DNA of 64,000 nt from Seohaeicola_A nanhaiensis (lineage in GTDB: Bacteria; Pseudomonadota; Alphaproteobacteria; Rhodobacterales; Rhodobacteraceae): NCBI RefSeq assembly GCF_042654245.1, contig NZ_JBHSGI010000031.1:162171-226170 (forward strand), in the 5' to 3' direction. The number at the start of each line of letters is the position of its first letter. Position 1 is the first letter of the stretch. The position numbers and the translations under genes were made by a program. This document shows positions 25,527 through 33,596 of this stretch, one piece after another. The notes under the pieces are model-generated. The model was not told where the DNA came from. It made no database searches and saw only the letters and a list, made by a program, of their open reading frames with translations.

Positions 25527-26630
25527 TCACGGCTCCAGCAACTGCTGGATTGTCTGCATCAGGCTGTCCATGACCTCGCCGTCCACCGCGCTGCCTTCCA
25601 GGCGCAGGATATGGCCCTTGCTGTCATGGCCGCGGCGGATGGTGACGCCGGTCGAGGTGCGGATCGTGTATCGGTCAATCCAGCCGACGGCCGGCTTTCT
25701 GACGCTCGGGCGGCCGCCCCGCGCGGGATCGCGCGGCTTGACCTCGGTGCGGGCGATGGCCTCTTCCAGCGCCGCCCATTCCTCTTCCGCGTCGGCCGGC
25801 GCGCGGTCGGCCAGCGCGTTGCGCAGCCGGCTCTCGTTGCCGGCCCGCAGCGCATTGGCCAGCTTCAGGCCGCGCCTCTCGGTCAGCGCCTCAGGGAATT
25901 CCAGCATGTCGCCCAGCTCCTCGAAGACCAGCGCGAAGGAACGCACCTTCGACCGCTTGGCCCGCGAGCCGGAGGAGAACAGCTTTTCCACCGCCTCCTC
26001 GGTATTGGTGAAGGCGCCCTGATTGGCGGCGATCACCGCGATGCGGCCACGCTCGAAATGGCTGAGCTCCTGGCGGACCTCGTTCTCTTCCACCATTGCG
26101 ACGAAGGCCGCATCGACGCCCGATCGCGGACGCACGATGGCGCGGATACGCTGGTATTTCTCGGCCTCGGTCAACTCCAGCAGCCCGCGCACGGCCAGCA
26201 AACGGCGGTAGCCAGAAAGCAACCCGTAGCGATGGCCCTCGGAACTGACGCTGTCGAGTTCAAAGACTTCGATGGGCAGACGCAGACCGTGCGCGGCGAT
26301 GGACAGCCGCAGTTCGGTCAGCTCGGCCTCGCCCAGGGTCATGCGGTCCCGGATCATCGCCGTCTCGTCGATCTCGAACAGCGGTATCTCGGTCATCAAA
26401 AGGCCCTGCGCCTGCGCCTCCTGCAGGCGGGCGGCGTCGGCCTCTGCCTTGGCCCGCGACGCCCGGGTCTCGGCGTCCTCGGCGCTCGACAGAGCGGCGC
26501 TGTCGGCGGCGACCTGCGCGATCGGAGCGAGCCCGCGCATGCTGCGCGGCGAGGTTTCGCTGCGAAACTGTTCCTCGATCCTGTCGAGATCGGCGGTGGA
26601 CGGCGCCTCGAGCCGTTTACGCTTAACCAT
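25527..26630 (-). CDS. parB: Plasmid partition protein ParB (parS-binding CTPase family)
   Basis: 367 residues. After a basic, Ala-rich N-terminus comes the ParB/Srx domain (LRLSIAAHGLRLPIEVFE, then YGLLSGYRRLLAVRGL, then ENEVRQELSHFERGR, the arginine-rich box II), and a central helix-turn-helix region around TNTEEAVEKLF and KRSKVRSFALVFEEL. It should load at parS and spread to form the partition complex. ATG 26628-26630 overlaps the parA stop by eight bases. A parS-like site is embedded in frame, coding for FRSET at residues 22-26. Confidence 0.88.
   Translation of the reverse strand: MVKRKRLEAPSTADLDRIEEQFRSETSPRSMRGLAPIAQVAADSAALSSAEDAETRASRAKAEADAARLQEAQAQGLLMTEIPLFEIDETAMIRDRMTLGEAELTELRLSIAAHGLRLPIEVFELDSVSSEGHRYGLLSGYRRLLAVRGLLELTEAEKYQRIRAIVRPRSGVDAAFVAMVEENEVRQELSHFERGRIAVIAANQGAFTNTEEAVEKLFSSGSRAKRSKVRSFALVFEELGDMLEFPEALTERRGLKLANALRAGNESRLRNALADRAPADAEEEWAALEEAIARTEVKPRDPARGGRPSVRKPAVGWIDRYTIRTSTGVTIRRGHDSKGHILRLEGSAVDGEVMDSLMQTIQQLLEP
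26554..26568. other. parS-like site 5, inside parB coding sequence
   Basis: GTTTCGCTGCGAAAC lies in the flexible N-terminal tail of parB, read in frame on the minus strand as FRSET. Confidence 0.7.
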
Positions 26631-28020
26631 TGGATGCCTCCTTGGCCTCTGCCTTCGCCATCTGCTGATCGCGCCACCACGTGGCAAGGATCAGTTCCTT
26701 GACCTCGGCCCAGGTGCGGTCGAAGGTCTCGCGCCCTCGGACATAGGTGTCCCGGTTGAACTCCCGGTAGTCGGCCTCGTAGATGCCATTCACCTGTTCG
26801 CCGGCCTGCCCCACCATGGCCGTCACCTCCTGCCGGTAGGTTGTCATGAAGTCGCCGAAATAGGCTTGGATGACATTGGCCAGATCGGTCTGCTGGGCCG
26901 CGTCGAACCGCGTGATCAGCGCGCGCACCGCGTCCCATTCGAATTTCATCTCGGGAAGGCCGTCTCGGCGCCGGGCCGCGTTTTCACCTTCCTCGACGCT
27001 GGCAAAGGTCGAATAGAGCATATCGAAGAACCGGCCCGTCGAGTCAAATTCCAGAAACGACGCGCCGAGCGGGACGAGCAGGATGTCGGCTGCGGCCAGC
27101 GCGTTGATCGTCAGGTATCCCAGCGCGGGCGGAGTATCGAGGAGGATGATGTCATAGTCGTCAACGATCCGGTCGGCGGTCAGTGCGTTCGACAGGGCAT
27201 CCCAGAGGGCCCAACTGCGCAGGCACATGCGCCAGACCGGCACCTGGAATTCAGCCCAGTAGAGGTTCAGCTGTGCCCCAATCAGGTCGATGTTCGGCCA
27301 GTGCGTTTTTTGAATGAGGTTTCGCGGCGAAACCTGCAGCGCCTCGGTCAGGGTTTCGTCGAAGGGCAGGGGCGGGCGACCTGCGGCTTCGCGCACCCTG
27401 TTCTCGTCCTGAAGCGCGAGGGCATAGTCCTTGGCGATCAGCGGAAAAGCGGTGGACCACTCGTCCGGCACGTCTCCCCCCATGATGGAGGTCATGGAAC
27501 CCTGGCTGTCGAGATCGATCACCAGCACCTTATAGCCGTCCAGCGCGGCGGACATGGCAAGGTGCGCGGCGGTGGAGGTCTTGCCGACGCCGCCCTTGAA
27601 GTTGGCCACGGCAATCGTCTTGGCCGGCAGCCCCTCCGGACGCCACGGCCGGTATTCCCGGCCGGCGGCGCCTTCGGTGGCAAAGTGGTCTCTAAGAAGG
27701 AGAACTTCCTCCAGCGTGAACCATTTCGAGTTCCCCTCACCCGTGCCTTGCGGCAGATCGGGATGCTTGCGCAGCACCCGGCGAAAGTGGCCTGCGGCAA
27801 CCGGGATCAGATAGCGGCAGACTTCCCAGGTGGAGAAGCGCCGCAGGCGCTTGCGGCCATCGGGGGCGTAACCGCGTTCGGCCAGGTCCTGACGCCCTCG
27901 GGCGGCAAAGGCCGCGGCTTTTGCGAATCGGGCGGTGTCGATAGGTTCGGACAGACGCCGCGCGGCCTTGGCCGGGTCGATGTTGAAATAGGGGGGAAGG
28001 GGGTCCTTGCCTGAGGACAT
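26623..28020 (-). CDS. parA: Plasmid partition ATPase ParA (type Ia, with N-terminal DNA-binding domain)
   Basis: 465 residues. An N-terminal region of about 140 residues, including the RRFSTWEVCRYLIPV and KWFTLEEVLLLRDHF segments, is a MerR-like winged helix of the kind type Ia ParAs use to repress their own promoter. The deviant Walker A is NFKGGVGKTSTAAHLA (about residue 145), followed by VIDLDSQGS and the Walker B-like DYDIILLDTPPALG. ATG 28018-28020 follows AGAGG. It is transcribed away from the origin together with parB. Confidence 0.9.
   Translation of the reverse strand: MSSGKDPLPPYFNIDPAKAARRLSEPIDTARFAKAAAFAARGRQDLAERGYAPDGRKRLRRFSTWEVCRYLIPVAAGHFRRVLRKHPDLPQGTGEGNSKWFTLEEVLLLRDHFATEGAAGREYRPWRPEGLPAKTIAVANFKGGVGKTSTAAHLAMSAALDGYKVLVIDLDSQGSMTSIMGGDVPDEWSTAFPLIAKDYALALQDENRVREAAGRPPLPFDETLTEALQVSPRNLIQKTHWPNIDLIGAQLNLYWAEFQVPVWRMCLRSWALWDALSNALTADRIVDDYDIILLDTPPALGYLTINALAAADILLVPLGASFLEFDSTGRFFDMLYSTFASVEEGENAARRRDGLPEMKFEWDAVRALITRFDAAQQTDLANVIQAYFGDFMTTYRQEVTAMVGQAGEQVNGIYEADYREFNRDTYVRGRETFDRTWAEVKELILATWWRDQQMAKAEAKEASNG
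27319..27333. other. parS-like site 6, inside parA coding sequence
   Basis: GTTTCGCGGCGAAAC, with G/C as the free central base, lies in the middle of parA and is read in frame as VSPRN. Confidence 0.65.
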
Positions 28021-28105
28021 GTCGCTACCTCTGCGATGTTCTACATTGTTGTGCGTTTTCCCCGAAGTATTGCACACGCATAGGGTCAAGTGAATCGCCA
28101 AGGTG

Positions 28106-28120
28106 GTTTCGCAGCGAAAA
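28106..28120. other. parS-like site 7 (one mismatch), upstream of parA
   Basis: GTTTCGCAGCGAAAA differs from the consensus only at its last base. It lies 86 bases upstream of the parA start, where bound ParB or ParA could affect the parAB promoter. Confidence 0.55.
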
Positions 28121-28150
28121 TCCTTCCGAAATCGACAAAAGCAGGCACGT

Positions 28151-28188
28151 AAAGATTGAGAATCTTTGAGAGTCTTTCAGATCTTTAG
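28151..28188. repeat. Phased ATCTTT repeats in AT-rich origin segment
   Basis: AATCTTTGAG, AGTCTTTCAG and ATCTTTAGGT follow each other at a 10-base step, about one helical turn, and AAAGATT-GAG-AATCTTT forms a perfect inverted repeat at 28151-28167. This suits a DNA-unwinding element or an initiator/ParA binding array. Confidence 0.45.
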
Positions 28189-28229
28189 GTCAATTTAACA
28201 ATGCATTATCAATATCTTACTAAAGGCTC

Positions 28230-28505
28230 GGCACCCGGATACAGGTTTCAGGGCACCTGTTTTCAGGACAAAGGGTACCCGGATGCGGGTCTTGAGGCAC
28301 TGATTCGCGGGAAGAGGGGGGCCCGTTCCCGGTTCGAGCCTAAAACAGCAGGTTTCGCAGCGAAACGTGCGGCGAAGGGGTACCGATGCGCACCGTAAAT
28401 GGGTACCTGAGCGTCGATGCCGCCCCTAAGGAACCCGTTTACGGGACCCGTGAAGGCGCGGCTGAAGAACCCGAAGAATTGTTGCCCACAGGTACCCGAT
28501 GCGGC
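28230..28505. repeat. Degenerate GGTACCCG-type iterons
   Basis: Related elements occur at about 28230 (GGCACCCGGATACAGG), 28251 (GGGCACCTG), 28273 (GGGTACCCGGATGCGGGT), 28377 (GGGGTACCGATGCGC), 28401 (GGGTACCTGAGCG) and 28490 (AGGTACCCGATGCGGC). Their proximity to a Rep_3 gene supports Rep-binding iterons. Spacing is irregular. Confidence 0.5.
28352..28366. other. parS-like site 8, upstream of rep
   Basis: GTTTCGCAGCGAAAC, perfect copy, 174 bases before the rep start and between iterons. Confidence 0.7.
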
Positions 28506-28539
28506 ATACTGATGCCCAAGAACAAAAACGGGCAGGACG

Positions 28540-29715
28540 ATGGACGAGATTCCGCGCGACCAGCTGACCGGCGCGCTGCGCCGGGGGGCGGTCAAGAAAC
28601 ACGTGGCGGCAATTCACGTGTCGGGCAAGCTGACGCTGTTGCAGCGAAAGCTGTCGAACGTCCTGCTCTTGAACGCCTATGACACGCTGGTGACCCAGAC
28701 GCGGCACCGGATCGACGCGCGCACCCTGTGCCTGATGATCGGATACAACTCCAATGACATGGAAACCCTGAAACAGTCTCTACGCGGGCTTGCCGAGACG
28801 GTCGCCGAATGGGACATGCTGGACGAGAAGGGCCAGCAGGAATGGGGCGTCTCGAGCCTGCTGAGTTATGCCAAGCTCAAGGCCGGCGTCTGCGAATACG
28901 CCTACTCCCCGGCGCTGGCCGAAAAGCTGCACGATCCCAAGGTCTTTGCGCTGATCAATCTCAACATCCAGCGGCGCTTCACCTCGGGTCATGCGCTGGC
29001 GCTGTACGAGAACTGCTATCGCTTCGTTCGGACGGGCAGCACCGGCTGGTGGCCGCTGGACCTGTTCCGCCGGCTGATGGGGCTGGATGGGTCGAGCTAT
29101 TACGAGAGCTTCAAGCATCTGAATGCCAAGGTGATCAAGCCGGCGGTGGCCGAAGTCAACAAGACTTCGAACATCCTGATCGCGCCTGAGGTGCGGCGGC
29201 AGGGCAGGGTGGTCACCGAGATCCGGTTCAAGGTGAAGGAGAACCCGCAGCTTGCGATCCTGGACATCGACGACGGCGAGGGGATGCGCCACGGGCCGGT
29301 CTATGCGCGGCTGCGCGAGCATGGGGTCAGCGACCGGCTGGCGCGGCAATGGCTGTCGACCCATGGCGAAACGCAGGTGTCCGCCAAGCTCGATTACGTC
29401 GAAGGGCGCAGCAACGTGCGCAGCAAGGTCGGGTATCTCGCAGCAGCGCTGGACGGCGGATTCGGGGCAGAGGCTGAAGCGGAGGCCGCGCCCAGTTCAG
29501 CGCGGGCGCAGCGGCTGGGACGGATTCTGGAGGCTGTGAAGGCCCGGACTCCGACCCAGCGGGATGCCGACAGGCGCCTGTTCCAGAGCCAGCTTTCGGA
29601 CCCCGCCGCGCGCGCCGATTTCGAACGCCACGGATGGATTTCGCCGCTGAACGCGACCCGCGTGGCCGCTTTCTGGGAAGAGATGTCGCCGGGCTTGTAC
29701 GAGGGGCTTGAATAG
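28540..29715 (+). CDS. rep: Plasmid replication initiator, Rep_3 (PF01051) type
   Basis: 391 residues. The opening KLTLLQRKLSNVLLLNAYD (about residues 30-48) is the standard first helix pair of Rep_3 winged-helix initiators, and LFRRLMGLDGSSYYESFKHLNAKVIKPAVAEVN is the second winged-helix recognition region. The C-terminal 100 residues are more variable and Ala-rich. It would bind iterons upstream of its own gene and open the origin. ATG 28540 follows AGGA. It converges with an SDR gene 13 bases away. Confidence 0.88.
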   Translation: MDEIPRDQLTGALRRGAVKKHVAAIHVSGKLTLLQRKLSNVLLLNAYDTLVTQTRHRIDARTLCLMIGYNSNDMETLKQSLRGLAETVAEWDMLDEKGQQEWGVSSLLSYAKLKAGVCEYAYSPALAEKLHDPKVFALINLNIQRRFTSGHALALYENCYRFVRTGSTGWWPLDLFRRLMGLDGSSYYESFKHLNAKVIKPAVAEVNKTSNILIAPEVRRQGRVVTEIRFKVKENPQLAILDIDDGEGMRHGPVYARLREHGVSDRLARQWLSTHGETQVSAKLDYVEGRSNVRSKVGYLAAALDGGFGAEAEAEAAPSSARAQRLGRILEAVKARTPTQRDADRRLFQSQLSDPAARADFERHGWISPLNATRVAAFWEEMSPGLYEGLE

Positions 29716-29728
29716 ACCCTAAAAAGGC

Positions 29729-30550
29729 TTATTGCGAGGCGGTGACCCCGCCATCCAGATAGACGATCTGCCCGGTCATGTAGCTTCCCGCAGGCGCGGC
29801 AAAGGCGATCACCTGACCGGCAACCTCGAGGGGGTCGCCGATGCGGCCGAGCGGATTGCGCTCGAGAATGAAATCCCGGAATGCCGGGCGGTCGAGATGC
29901 GGGCGGATCCGGTCGGACTGGATGAAGGTCGGCGCAACGCCATTCACGGTGATATTGTGCGGGGCAAGTTCCATGGCGTGCTGTTTGACCAGCATCGCCA
30001 TGCCGCCCTTGGTGGCGCAATAGGCCGAATACCCGCGCCCGCGCAGCGCAAGCTGGGCGCGCACCGAGAGGATGTGGATCTGCCGTCCGCCCTTGCCTCG
30101 GGCGATCTGATCGCGCGCGACGGCCTGTCCGAGGAACATCGCCGACCTGAGGTTGGTGCGATAGACATCGTCAAAGACCTCTTCGGTCACCTCCATCAGG
30201 CGCTGCTCGCGCTGGATGCCGACGCAGTTTACCATCACGTCGATCCTACCCATGGCGTCGACCGCGGCACTGGTGGCGGTGCGGATCGAGGCGACCTCGC
30301 GCGCGTCGAGCATCAGGCCGTGGGCCCTGCCGCCCTGGGCGCGGATGCGGGCGGCGAGCGCTTCGGCCTTGTCGCGTTTCGGTCCCGCGATGGTGACCTC
30401 GGCGCCATGTCCGGCCATGGCGCAGGCGATCGCCTCGCCGATGGCGCCATAGCCGCCCGGCAGGAAGACGCGCAGGTCCCGAATGTCGAACAGGCCGGCG
30501 ATGCGTGCCGGGTCGATGCCCGGGGTGAGGCTGGCGGGGTCCTGTGTCAT
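29729..30550 (-). CDS. Short-chain dehydrogenase/reductase
   Basis: 273 residues. The cofactor motif is LPGGYGAIGEAIA, a variant of TGxxxGIG with Gly in place of Thr; NCVGIQ replaces the usual NNAG; the catalytic YxxxK is YCATK. The C-terminus YMTGQIVYLDGG is typical. It is the last gene of the branched-chain-type transporter operon, four bases behind a Gfo/Idh oxidoreductase, so the two enzymes probably process the imported compound in series. Substrate unknown, perhaps a polyol or sugar acid. Confidence 0.85.
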   Translation of the reverse strand: MTQDPASLTPGIDPARIAGLFDIRDLRVFLPGGYGAIGEAIACAMAGHGAEVTIAGPKRDKAEALAARIRAQGGRAHGLMLDAREVASIRTATSAAVDAMGRIDVMVNCVGIQREQRLMEVTEEVFDDVYRTNLRSAMFLGQAVARDQIARGKGGRQIHILSVRAQLALRGRGYSAYCATKGGMAMLVKQHAMELAPHNITVNGVAPTFIQSDRIRPHLDRPAFRDFILERNPLGRIGDPLEVAGQVIAFAAPAGSYMTGQIVYLDGGVTASQ

Positions 30551-30554
30551 GGCC

Positions 30555-31547
30555 CTAAACCTCCACCCCCGCCGCCCGATAGACGCTTTCCATCAGGCGC
30601 AGGGTTTCCAGGTTGTCGCGGCTGTCGGTCTCGAAGGGGGCGCCGTCCTCGAGGCCGCGCACAAAGTGCGCCATCACCGTGTCGAAGCATTCCTGATAGC
30701 GGCCAAGCAGGTCGACCTCTTCCGTCGAATCCGTTCCGACGATCGAGACGCGGTTCAGCTCCATCAGGATGGTGCCGGTCTCGCCGATGAGTTCCAGCCG
30801 GTCCCCGTGCAACTGGGGGTAGCCCGGAGCGACAAGGCAGCCGTCGGCGGTGGCGATCAGCCCGTCTTGCCCGGTCATCAGGATTGCTGCCGTGTCCTCG
30901 CCCGGAAGGCCGTGGGCGAGCCGGTTCAGTCGGGCTGCGACCACGCTCAGCGGCCCGCAGAGGCAGCGCAGCACGTCGAGATGATGGATCATCGTCTCGA
31001 ACACCAGATTGCGGCGGAAGGCGGTCAGGTAGGGCTGGCGCTCGATCAGGAAGGGCACCGTTCCGTCGCGGGGGCAGAGGCCCGAGCCGCGGCAAGAGAT
31101 CTGCGCGTGCCGCAGGCGGCCAATGCGACCCTCGGCCAGCCACCTGCGGACGGTCATGTAGTGAGGGCGGAAGCGGTAGTTTTCGTGCACCATGAAGCGC
31201 ACGCGGTCGCCGATGTCGTCGATCAGCGCCTCGGCCTCGGCCACGGTTTCTGTCAGGGGCTTCTGGCACATGATGTGGACGCCGCGGTCGGCGGCCATGC
31301 GGGCGACGGGGGCATGGGCAGGCACCGAGGCGGCGATGTCCACAGCGTCAAAGCCGCCGGCCGCAAACAGTGCCTCGGGGTCGGCGTAAACTCTGGCAAC
31401 GTCAAACTCCTCTGCCCGCACGCTGGCCTTGGCGAGGTCCAGATCGCAGAGCGCAACGACTTCGGCGCCGGCATTGGCCCAGGCCCGGAGGTGATAGAGG
31501 CTGATCAGACCGCAGCCCACCAGCGCGACGCGCAACCGATCAGCCAT
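30555..31547 (-). CDS. Gfo/Idh/MocA-family oxidoreductase
   Basis: 330 residues. The NAD(P)-binding opening is RVALVGCGLISLYHLRAWANAG, followed by the family hallmark EKP-type loop (here CQKPLTETVAEAEALID) and the substrate domain. Members oxidise sugars, inositols or related polyols. ATG 31545-31547 follows GGAGG and overlaps the stop of the small ABC ATPase by eight bases, placing it firmly in the transporter operon and arguing that the importer carries a polyol or sugar-like compound rather than a branched amino acid. Confidence 0.85.
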   Translation of the reverse strand: MADRLRVALVGCGLISLYHLRAWANAGAEVVALCDLDLAKASVRAEEFDVARVYADPEALFAAGGFDAVDIAASVPAHAPVARMAADRGVHIMCQKPLTETVAEAEALIDDIGDRVRFMVHENYRFRPHYMTVRRWLAEGRIGRLRHAQISCRGSGLCPRDGTVPFLIERQPYLTAFRRNLVFETMIHHLDVLRCLCGPLSVVAARLNRLAHGLPGEDTAAILMTGQDGLIATADGCLVAPGYPQLHGDRLELIGETGTILMELNRVSIVGTDSTEEVDLLGRYQECFDTVMAHFVRGLEDGAPFETDSRDNLETLRLMESVYRAAGVEV

Positions 31548-32154
31548 GACTGCCTCCGAGCAGGTCGCCGAGATAGGCGCGCGCCGGAGCATGGGCCAGC
31601 AGGGCGGGATAGTGGGGCAGGGGGGTCACGGTGCCGTCCTTCACGAAGAGGAAACGCTCGCAGATCTCCTCGACGATCTCGAGGTGGAAGCGTTCGTTGG
31701 GGTGGATGCAGAGAAAGACGAGCCGGCCTTCGCCGCGCAACCTTCGGAAGAAGTCGAGCATGAAGCCGATATAGCCGTCCTGCGTGTTGAACTGCGGTTC
31801 GTCGAAGAGGTGAACCATCGGGTAGTCCGACCCCGCCGGTTGCAGCAGGGCGTTGGGTGTCCAAGACCGGAAGTGGCGCACCTGATAGGACTGGTGGTAG
31901 TGGATCGCCAGGCGGTCGCGCTGGTCGGTGCGGACGCGGTGGATGTCCTTGCCCGTCACGCGGACCTGTCCCGACGTCGGCGTGTTGGACCCGGTGACCA
32001 GCTCGAACAGTGTGGTCTTGCCCGACCCGTTCGGCCCCATCATCCCGACAATGGCGGGTTGTTCGATGGTGAAGTCGGCGGTCAGGCGGAAGGTCGGGGT
32101 GCGGTCGATCAGCGACCTTGTGTAAACCTTTTCCAGCTGGCGGACCTCGAGCAT
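31540..32154 (-). CDS. Atypical short ABC ATPase lacking the LSGGQ signature
   Basis: 204 residues, shorter than the usual 230-260. Walker A MGPNGSGKTT (residues 39-48), a glutamine-loop region YHQSYQVRHF (about 86-95), Walker B MVHLFDEPQ (113-121) and a switch-type histidine FLCIHPNE (about 147-154) are present. The segment between Q-loop and Walker B is only about 18 residues, and no LSGGQ-like sequence exists. It is embedded with overlaps or tiny gaps in an operon that already has LivG and LivF ATPases. It may be a regulatory or non-transport ATPase. A sequencing deletion is unlikely because the frame is intact. Confidence 0.75.
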   Translation of the reverse strand: MLEVRQLEKVYTRSLIDRTPTFRLTADFTIEQPAIVGMMGPNGSGKTTLFELVTGSNTPTSGQVRVTGKDIHRVRTDQRDRLAIHYHQSYQVRHFRSWTPNALLQPAGSDYPMVHLFDEPQFNTQDGYIGFMLDFFRRLRGEGRLVFLCIHPNERFHLEIVEEICERFLFVKDGTVTPLPHYPALLAHAPARAYLGDLLGGSHG

Positions 32155-32157
32155 GGC

Positions 32158-32853
32158 TTACATTCCGATCAGGCGGCGGCGCTTGGCCGGATTGTCCAGC
32201 AGCTCTTGCGCGGGGCCGTCGTGGACGATGCGGCCCCGGTCCATGATATAGACCCGGTCCGCGACCTGCAGCGCGGCCAGCGCGTTCTGTTCGACAATCA
32301 GGCAGGACACGCCTTCGGATTTCATCCGGCGCACCGTTCTCAGCACGTCCTGCACCACCTTGGGGGCCAGGCCCTGGCTGGGTTCGTCGAAGAGCACGAT
32401 ACCGGGAGAGCCGAGCAGGGCGCGGCTGATGGCGATCATCTGCAGCTCGCCCCCCGACATGGCCTCGCAGTCGCGGGAGAAAAGGTGTTGCAGCGCCGGG
32501 AAGACCTCGCACATCTCCTCCTGGGTCCAGGCGCGGAATCGGGTGCGCCGCGCGCCAAGGGCGAGGTTGCGGCGCCCGGTGAGCATCGGGAAGACGCGGC
32601 GGTCGTCGGGCACCCAGCCGATGCCAAGGCGCGAAATCCGGTGCGTTGCCATGCGGGTGATGTCCTGGCCGTCAAACCGGATCGTGCCCCGTCGCGGCGG
32701 CGACAGGCCGAGGATCGAGCGGAGCGTGGTTGTCTTGCCGGCGCCATTTGGGCCGAGCAGGGCAACGATCTCGCCTTCACCCACGCGGAGCGAGGGGCCG
32801 AACAGCGCCTGCGTTTCGCCGTAAAACGTCTCTATCCCTGTAATTTCAAGCAT
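32158..32853 (-). CDS. livF: LivF-type ABC transporter ATP-binding protein
   Basis: 231 residues. Walker A LLGPNGAGKTTT (about 32-43), signature MSGGELQMIAIS, Walker B GIVLFDEPSQGLAP and IVEQNALAALQVADR are the standard LivF blocks. Its start overlaps the livG stop by one base. Together with LivG it drives the LivHM channel. HAAT-type importers carry branched-chain amino acids but also amides, urea, or aromatic compounds. Confidence 0.92.
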   Translation of the reverse strand: MLEITGIETFYGETQALFGPSLRVGEGEIVALLGPNGAGKTTTLRSILGLSPPRRGTIRFDGQDITRMATHRISRLGIGWVPDDRRVFPMLTGRRNLALGARRTRFRAWTQEEMCEVFPALQHLFSRDCEAMSGGELQMIAISRALLGSPGIVLFDEPSQGLAPKVVQDVLRTVRRMKSEGVSCLIVEQNALAALQVADRVYIMDRGRIVHDGPAQELLDNPAKRRRLIGM

Positions 32854-33596
32854 CAGGCCAGCTCTCCCAGGGCAGAGCGCGCCACCCATTTGTTGGCCTT
32901 CAGTGCGGCGGGCGTGTCATGGGCGATGACCTGGCCCCAGTGGATGACCGAGATGCGGTCGACCAGGTCGAAGAGGAAGGCCATGTCGTGTTCGATCATG
33001 ACGATGGTGTAGCGCTGCCGGAGCCTCCGGATCAGCTCGGCCAGGGCGCGCGTCGCCTCGGCGCCAAGGCCCGAGGTGGGTTCGTCCAGGAAGACGATGC
33101 GCGGCCTTGCGGCCAGTGCCACCGCGATTTCCAGCGCCCGGCGCTGGCCATAGGACAGCGACTGCGCCTTGTCCCAGGCGTGGGCATCGAGATCGACCTC
33201 GGCGAGCACGCTCAGCGCTTCGGCCACCAGATCCGTATCGTCAAAGACGCCGCGGCCGGGATGAAAGCCCATGGCGCGGAAGCGGGGCAGGGCGAGGATC
33301 ACATTCTCGATCACCACGGTGTCGTCAAAGAGGTTCATGATCTGGAACGACCGCGAGACGCGCAGCCGCGCGATGCGGTGCGGCTTCAGCCCGGTGATAT
33401 CCTGCCCGTCGAAGGTGATGCGCCCGCCATCCGGGGCGTAGTGCCCGGTCAGAACGTTGAAACAGGTGGTCTTGCCGGCGCCATTCGGACCCATGATGCC
33501 ATGCACCTCGCCCGCCTCGACCGAGAGCGAGACGTTTTCAAGCACCACGCGGGCGCCAAAGCGTTTCTGGATATGGGTTGCCTCGAACAGGGCCAT
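32853..33596 (-). CDS. livG: LivG-type ABC transporter ATP-binding protein
   Basis: 247 residues. Walker A IMGPNGAGKTTCFN, signature LSYGQRRALEIA (Tyr replaces Gly in the LSGGQ core, common in LivG), Walker B IVFLDEPTSGLG and the histidine in IVMIEHDMAFLF. The start ATG 33594-33596 overlaps the stop of the LivM gene by one base. Confidence 0.92.
   Translation of the reverse strand: MALFEATHIQKRFGARVVLENVSLSVEAGEVHGIMGPNGAGKTTCFNVLTGHYAPDGGRITFDGQDITGLKPHRIARLRVSRSFQIMNLFDDTVVIENVILALPRFRAMGFHPGRGVFDDTDLVAEALSVLAEVDLDAHAWDKAQSLSYGQRRALEIAVALAARPRIVFLDEPTSGLGAEATRALAELIRRLRQRYTIVMIEHDMAFLFDLVDRISVIHWGQVIAHDTPAALKANKWVARSALGELA

Larger units (their letters stand above)
28021..28539. other. Plasmid replication origin region (oriV candidate)
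   Basis: 519 bases between the divergent parA and rep genes. It contains an AT-rich stretch (about 28120-28225) with short phased repeats, degenerate GGTACCCG iterons (28230-28505), two parS-like sites and the promoters of parAB and rep. TTATCAATA near 28206 is a loose DnaA-box match. Layout and content fit an iteron-controlled theta origin. Confidence 0.65.

Noticed and set aside
25191..28366. The palindromes as short CRISPR-like repeats or integrase sites
   Set aside because: Spacers are of unequal size over most of the set and contain genes; no cas genes; the location at parAB fits parS.
32853..33596. LSYGQ instead of LSGGQ in LivG as an inactivating change
   Set aside because: LSYGQ is common in active LivG proteins.
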